A stretch of 64,000 bases of DNA, taken from NCBI RefSeq assembly GCF_040954835.1, contig NC_090698.1:43374157-43438156 (forward strand). The letters run 5' to 3'. A program made the translations under genes and the position numbers. Shown piece by piece: positions 58,885 through 64,000 of the stretch. Each line of letters begins with the position of its first letter. Position 1 is the first letter of the stretch. Under the pieces are notes generated by a model. It was not told where the DNA came from. It saw only the letters and a list, made by a program, of their open reading frames with translations, and ran no database searches. Origin of the DNA: Lepisosteus oculatus. Lineage: Eukaryota > Chordata > Actinopteri > Semionotiformes > Lepisosteidae.

Positions 58885-59000
58885 TCAGCCAATCACAGAC
58901 CGATCCCTCCTGTGTCTCCGGACGTCATTACAGTCAGTTACCTAGGCGACGGGGATGGAGGCGGGGGCAGTGCAGACACGCGTGATCTCACCACTGCAGT
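58885..59000 (-). promoter_or_regulatory. HMGCR: Probable HMGCR promoter (CCAAT, CRE-like, GC box, SRE-like)
   Basis: A CpG-rich block with an NF-Y box CAGCCAATCAC (58886-58896), a CRE-like TGACGTC on the minus strand (58927-58921), a GC box GAGGCGGGGGC (58958-58968) and a CTCACCACTG word (58987-58996) that is about 7 of 10 to an SREBP site. NF-Y, CREB, Sp1 and SREBP-2 drive HMGCR in mammals. No TATA box is seen. Site calls are by eye. Confidence 0.5.
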
Positions 59001-60819
59001 CCGAGCTGTTTCAGGGAAGGCTGGAGAGGCTGAGCAGTACCATTGGACAAGTCAGATGAACTGGGGGTGGTGTGTGTGGGAGTGGGGTAATTGTGTCTTT
59101 TTTTTTAGATTTTGGAGGACTACACCTGCAAAAATGCACATTCCAGTGGCATTCATAGAATTTTCTTTTAAAACATACATTTAAAAGTATGCAAAGTATA
59201 TTCCTATTAATAACAACTGGAAAAAAAATAGTTCCATTCAGAAATGCCCCCAACAATTCCACTGCTTAACTACAGCAGAATTGTGCAAAAAAACAGGTTC
59301 AGTAATGACAACCTGGCTATAGAAACTGACCTGCACAAAAAATCATGGACAAGAGAGACAAGAATAAGCTGTGTGTCCACGCACCTCGAGCTGGTAGAGT
59401 GAGAGAGATGCATGTCTTTCTAACCTGCCATAAGTGCACAAAAATAAGAAAAACATGCCTCTCCACATTTTAAATTTGAAAGCACAGCGCATGAGCCCAC
59501 AAAATATGAACTCCCCAAACTGCTAAGAGAGGACAAGTGAACATAATGAAGAACAGTTGGAACTGTGTAGATATTCTATAACACTGTGGAATCCATTGGG
59601 AGAGATACTATTTCCACAAAAGGGAGGAATCTCTCTGCAGTTTCCACTATAAAGCATTGCAGTACAGTATATTGCACAGTGTCATGCTTGATTTATCACT
59701 TGATTTGTAAATCACTTTTCACTGCAATGGATTCACAGGGCTTTATAAACAGGAGTCGACCCACTTCACCCACCACTTAATGACAACGTAATGACAAGAC
59801 CTTTGTAACATGTCACACCAGTACATCCTATCTTGAGTTTTAATAGTTGAGTTTCTCTAGTATTACTGGCTATCTCCAATTTCACCAGTCCATGTCTTCA
59901 TTTAAAAAAAAAGTGGCTGGATACGTCCAGTGCCTTCCTCTTCTCAGAAATGAAGCAGGTAAAACATTTTGAAGTGCACAAACAATATAGACACAGTAGG
60001 TGATTACATAATGCAATTATGCTGTACAGAGATAGTGTTACTTACATTGATCACATAGTGGGTTTAACCTGTGATGTAGAGAAAAATGTTAAATCTTAAT
60101 GATCGTTATTTGTTTTAAAATACAATGAACCAAAGCTTCCAAACATATGGTGCAATAAAATAAACTTAAAAAACGAAATCCTGGCTAAATTCCTGGCCTA
60201 CCTATGGTTCCCCTTGGCTGTTGAATTTCTCACATTTTTACTAGAATTGCTGTGTAGGGCGGCTGTTAGCCATAGGTCACCTAGTTGGGTGCTGTAACTT
60301 CAGTGGAGGTAAATGTAGTTCCCCCTCTACATTAAGCTTTGATTGCCTTTATAAAGAAAAGTACTACATAAAACTGGAGGAGATGTTTCACATCTGGTTA
60401 TCAAATATCTGCGTTTCACGCTCTTTTAAATTGTTAAATGAAAAACTCCTAACAAGCAGCCAAACATGCTTTACACACAGAATGGCCAGTTCACGTTCCT
60501 AAGTCTCATGTTCTTCTGTTGTGCAATGTTTATTTTACTACATGAGGTAGACCATGGCTTGAATAAGATTAAATTTTGTATTTTTTGGTCTATTTCGACT
60601 AGATTCATGCCATGATAACACCAGGTCTGTCAAGCATTATGGCTTTAAAAATAGTCTCATATCCGATGCATTCCCAAAAAAATTCAGTTTGATACATATT
60701 CGCACTATCTTAAACATACGTTATTAACAAAAAATAAAAGTACTTAAAGAAGTATAGCACAACAAAAAAAAACTAAGCCTCGAGAACAAAAACATCTCGT
60801 CATCTCTCTTACTGTAGAT
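59001..60819. other. Space between HMGCR promoter and the next gene
   Basis: About 1.8 kb, AT-rich after 59100. I see no exon, RNA gene or recognised repeat. Confidence 0.6.
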
Positions 60820-60906
60820 CAGCGACGCTCTCGTGTGACCACGCAGGGCCCGCTCTTGCTGTGGCGGACTGAGGAGTTCAGAGGCTAAAACACGCTATAG
60901 TACAAG
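60820..60906 (+). other. Probable untranslated first exon of the ANKRD31-like gene
   Basis: A short GC-richer stretch with several CpG ends CGCTATAGTACAAG then GTAAGA, a strong donor. The first coding exon at 61023 has its own acceptor (GTAAAATAG), which is poor in pyrimidines. The upstream limit is a guess. Confidence 0.4.
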
Positions 60907-61023
60907 GTAAGAAATGGCAAAAGCTGCCCGTGTTCCTAGAAAAAACATAGATGTTTTAGGTAAAATGTACAGTATATAAAAAAATATATATTTCAACGAA
61001 TTAACTTTATTTTGTAAAATAGG

Positions 61024-61106
61024 ATGGACGAAGACGACGGCGACATGATGGAAACCGTGGTGCCTGACTCGGATCCCGACGATGATGAAGACCTTTACGC
61101 GAAGAG
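61024..61106 (+). CDS. ANKRD31: ANKRD31-like coding exon 1 (27 codons plus two bases)
   Basis: ATG lies one base after the acceptor, context GATGG. Highly acidic: 13 Asp or Glu in 27 residues. No upstream ATG in frame is possible inside this exon. Confidence 0.5.
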
Positions 61107-62334
61107 GTAAGGACGGTAACGTTATTAGTAACGGGGTTTGAGGAGGAAGAAAATACTCTTCTCAGGGTTACAGGGTTCAGTTTCGATATTATCAACAACG
61201 TTTTCAACAACGTTAACAGCACATTTGACCTTTTTAATCTATAGGTACAGCCAGGTTTTAAATCACATACTTTCACAGTTTCCCATACTGTTTATTAGGC
61301 TTTTCTTAAGACATTTATTTTTCTTTCTTTTTTTTTGTGGGTCGGGTAGTATGAATGGGATGCTATTGGAAAATGTCTAATAACGTGGGCGTCGTGTCAG
61401 AAAAGTTCCGCCACTTTACATAAGGGAGTCAGCTGTGGTAAAAAGGCGGGGTGTTTATCCGTCCTGTGTTAGTAAGACAGCGGTTCATCTTATATAAATT
61501 GAAAACTGTACATATAGTCTGTACAGTTTAACTCCTATAGACATATACAGTATACGTGGGATTTTGTATCACCTGTGTGTCACGCTTCGTTACTCTCTGG
61601 AGTTCTTTTGCAAACAAGTTAGTTCTGTCATGAAATCCATGATGAATACAGGAACATTTCGTCCAGCCGTTTCTTAAAAAACACCAGTTCAGGTTTTATT
61701 CACTTGGCAACTCCCAACTCCTTAGCGGCTTCGGTTATTTTTGTGTCACCTGCAAATATACAGTATCTGGTTTTCTAAATATATCAAATCGTGATGTATT
61801 TAGTCACGGTACGACCTTATCAAAACCTTTATGCACATTTAAATATAAGAACATAAAAGGTTAGAGAAGGTCAGTCAGTCCATCTAGCCCGTTTTGTACT
61901 TAAAAGCAAATTCGGGATCTCATCCCGAGGGCTTGAACAACTTCGCTGGGCATTTCGGGCCATATTCCCACACCCCATGATAGTGTTCTCTAATGTACTT
62001 GTTGCTTATTCAAAGAATTGTAGAAGTTATACAAGCAAGACCTGAAATACAGTACCCTAGCTATGTATGGGGTCACTACAAATTAAATGCACATTTGCCA
62101 CAACTTTTTTTGCAACAGTAACTTTAGCAAGGAAATTAAATTTAAACCTTTTGTTGAAGTTCACTAACACATTGAGCCTAAAATTGAAATCCTCCCAAGT
62201 TGCAGGGTTCAGTGGCCTTTCACCATTCTCTTTTTCTCTCGTTTTCAGGTTGATGTGTGAAATGACAGATTCTTTACAACTGTCACACTCATTCAAAGTG
62301 ATTCCTTCAACAAAGGGGGCTGGTAATGCAGAAG
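61024..62334 (+). CDS. ANKRD31: 5' end of a gene, probably ANKRD31 (two coding exons seen, continues past the window)
   Basis: Exon 1 (61024-61106) starts MDEDDGDMMETVVPDSDPDD then DEDLYAK; exon 2 (62249-62334) reads R-LMCEMTDSLQLSHSFKVIP then STKGAGNAE plus one base. Splice ends (GTAAGG; TTTTCAG; GTACAG) and phases agree across both exons. I saw no further exon up to 64000. The acidic start followed by a basic pair and a hydrophobic stretch is loosely like mammalian ANKRD31. The order and directions ANKRD31-HMGCR-CERT1 match mammals. The ankyrin repeats that would settle it are outside the window. ANKRD31 binds REC114 and places meiotic DNA breaks. Confidence 0.5.
61107..62248 (+). other. 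First coding intron of the ANKRD31-like gene
   Basis: Contains a short remnant resembling repeat R1 near 61655-61690 (CGTCCAGCCGTTTCTT) and a clear copy at 61849-61985. Nothing else recognised. Confidence 0.6.
61849..61985 (-). repeat. Dispersed repeat family R1, copy 4
   Basis: Begins AAGAACATAAAAGGTTAGAG and continues CAGTCCATCTAGCCCGTTTT, GGGATCTCATCCCGAGGG and GGCCATATTCCCACACCCC, the same order as copies 1 and 2. Confidence 0.6.
62249..62334 (+). CDS. ANKRD31: ANKRD31-like coding exon 2 (28 codons plus split ends)
   Basis: Preceded by a good pyrimidine tract (TTTTTCTCTCGTTTTCAG). Finishes Arg28 and encodes LMCEMTDSLQLSHSFKVIPS then TKGAGNAE. Donor GTACAG is weak. Confidence 0.5.
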
Positions 62335-64000
62335 GTACAGTGTGTTTCTTGATTTCGTTAAGTCATAATAACTTAAGCATATGCTGTAATACATAGTGGG
62401 GAAACAATTACCTGGCTGAAAGGAGAAAAAAAGAAATTGCAGGTGGTTATTTAGCTTATAAGATGATGCTTTGATTAGTTATCAGTAGTATGGCATTCAT
62501 TCAGTTTTAAATTGGACACATAATATTACCTCTGATAGTACTATTTCTGTAGGTTTATTAAACTGTGATGTTATTTAGATAATTGTGGTAACTGATACAG
62601 GTGGAAATGTGTGAGGTAAATGAGATGTAGATATCAGTGTATTTTTTCAGTTATGGAGAATGATTTAGCTGATCGATTTTTTATTTAATTTCAGTATTTT
62701 ATTACTTAATGTGTTTTTCCATGTATATTATTTTTTCCCATAAACAGGAATCAAATTCCAAAAGTGCAGATTTTATGTTTTTGTTATGTATGAGAAATAC
62801 ACATATTTGAGGAAGTGAGATTTTTTTTTCCTCATGATTTTATGCAAACCATTCAGAACCTTACAGTATACAATTTGGGGTACCACTGTACTTTTAACTT
62901 GTTTTGTTAATGTTTATTTTGGTTGTAGTGAAAGTGGGAATGCTGGTCTTTTAGTATTATGGTGATGTTTCACTATAAAATTCTAAAAAAATACCCATTG
63001 GTAAATGCCATTTGCTGGTGAACATGAACATTGTATCTTGTATCTTTATTAAGAAGGATTACACATATTGTGTAATAAATGCAATAAATATGTACTGTAT
63101 GTACTAGCATAGATTTGTTACTTCGTGCACTGATCTTATTATATGAAAACTGAAGTCCAAATACATGGGTTTTGGTGGTGCACTAACAAACTGGGCAGGA
63201 TTCATTTGATAAGTAAATCAAAAACTATTTTTATAAGGCTAAGTATTAAAAATGCAGAAAACAAGCAGTAGAATCTACTGTATAGCATTTAATGCATTTT
63301 TAATGTCTCAATATATTTCCTTAAAAGTCTTTCAAAGAGCAAGATAAAGAGCTCTTTCATCAAATATTGTGATATTATTCACCTGAATAATCATTTCTAC
63401 AGGCCTCCTAAATTAACACTTAATTAGAGACATTTAAAGTATGGCACATGGGTCAAATTTGGCTTGAGACTAGACTGAGATGGGACAGGAATGTACAAAA
63501 CAACAGTTACTGGTTTGGAAAAAATGAATTTTATTGACAATCTTAAATGTGTTCATAATACATTTTCTGAGTGTTTTAACATTACACTAATTTAGAAACT
63601 GCTTGTCTGCCGTATGTATATTTGGTTCTTTTTTTCCGAGTGTGTACACAGTTAGGTACTGTACGTGCCTTGTGAGAACAGTTTCAGACTGCTTAGCAGA
63701 GAAAATGAAAATGGAGTAAAGATAACAATTTTCAGAAAAAAATAATGATGCCTACTTTTTTTGTAGTTTTCCTGATATGCCAAGAATCAGTTGCTGTAAT
63801 GAAGGAGTATAGTTTTAAAAGACATTTTAAAATGAAGCTCATCACTTTATACTCCATGTATACAGGTCTGTGAAATGACAAAACCAAAGAACTGAGAAAT
63901 CAGTTATCTGTTCAACAAGACCTATTTAGAAAAGGATCTTTAGTAAATAAAAATGCCACCTCGTACTGCTAATAATTTGCCTGACAAAGAAAGTCCTGTT
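62335..64000 (+). other. Intron of the ANKRD31-like gene, to the window edge
   Basis: AT-rich. I looked for a following exon in the needed phase and found none that I could support. Confidence 0.6.

Noticed and set aside
58843..59184. 113-codon open frame over the HMGCR promoter block
   Set aside because: High CpG removes stops there; Gly- and Asp-rich sequence has no family match. Promoter motifs explain the composition better.

Overview
The window is vertebrate nuclear DNA: split genes with GT/AG introns, long introns full of Tc1/mariner, LINE and tRNA-SINE copies, and AT-rich intergenic sequence. The transposon types (Tc1 elements with 210-bp terminal repeats, a tRNA-derived SINE, an L2/Rex-like LINE tail) point to a ray-finned fish. 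A non-teleost such as a gar or bowfin is my guess from the look of the SINE, not a proof.

Layout. Positions 2419-39497 (+) hold 15 coding exons of CERT1 (ceramide transfer protein, also GPBP/COL4A3BP), from the end of the PH domain to the stop. The 5' exons lie outside the window. If the missing N-terminus equals the 77 residues of human CERTL, the protein is 624 residues, the human CERTL length. Positions 46256-55362 (-) hold all 19 coding exons of HMGCR (HMG-CoA reductase, 884 residues). A likely non-coding first exon lies near 58612-58870, with a promoter rich in CCAAT, CRE-like and GC boxes at 58885-59000. The two genes are tail to tail, about 6.8 kb apart between stops, and that space is mostly 3' UTR. 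At 60820-62334 (+) the 5' end of a third gene begins, head to head with HMGCR. Its acidic N-terminus is weakly similar to ANKRD31, and ANKRD31 is the gene expected there from the conserved order ANKRD31-HMGCR-CERT1.

Function. HMGCR is the ER enzyme that sets the rate of sterol synthesis. CERT1 carries ceramide from ER to trans-Golgi through its PH, FFAT and START parts. Both work in ER lipid homeostasis, but nothing here shows that they are co-regulated. ANKRD31, if correct, is a meiotic recombination factor unrelated to both.

Mobile DNA. There is one nearly complete Tc1 element (13285-14899), two decayed ones (31605-32277 and about 35404-36646), two copies of one tRNA-SINE, two LINE C-terminal fragments, several copies of an unnamed dispersed repeat, and a striking fold-back insertion (40295-40492) with a 76-bp perfect inverted repeat and a 13-15 bp target duplication. 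I found no clear new biological system. The best leads are a possible PH-less CERT1 first exon (16452-16508), a 138-bp block duplicated in CERT1 intron DNA, the fold-back family, and an unidentified coding-like stretch near 28.1-28.5 kb.
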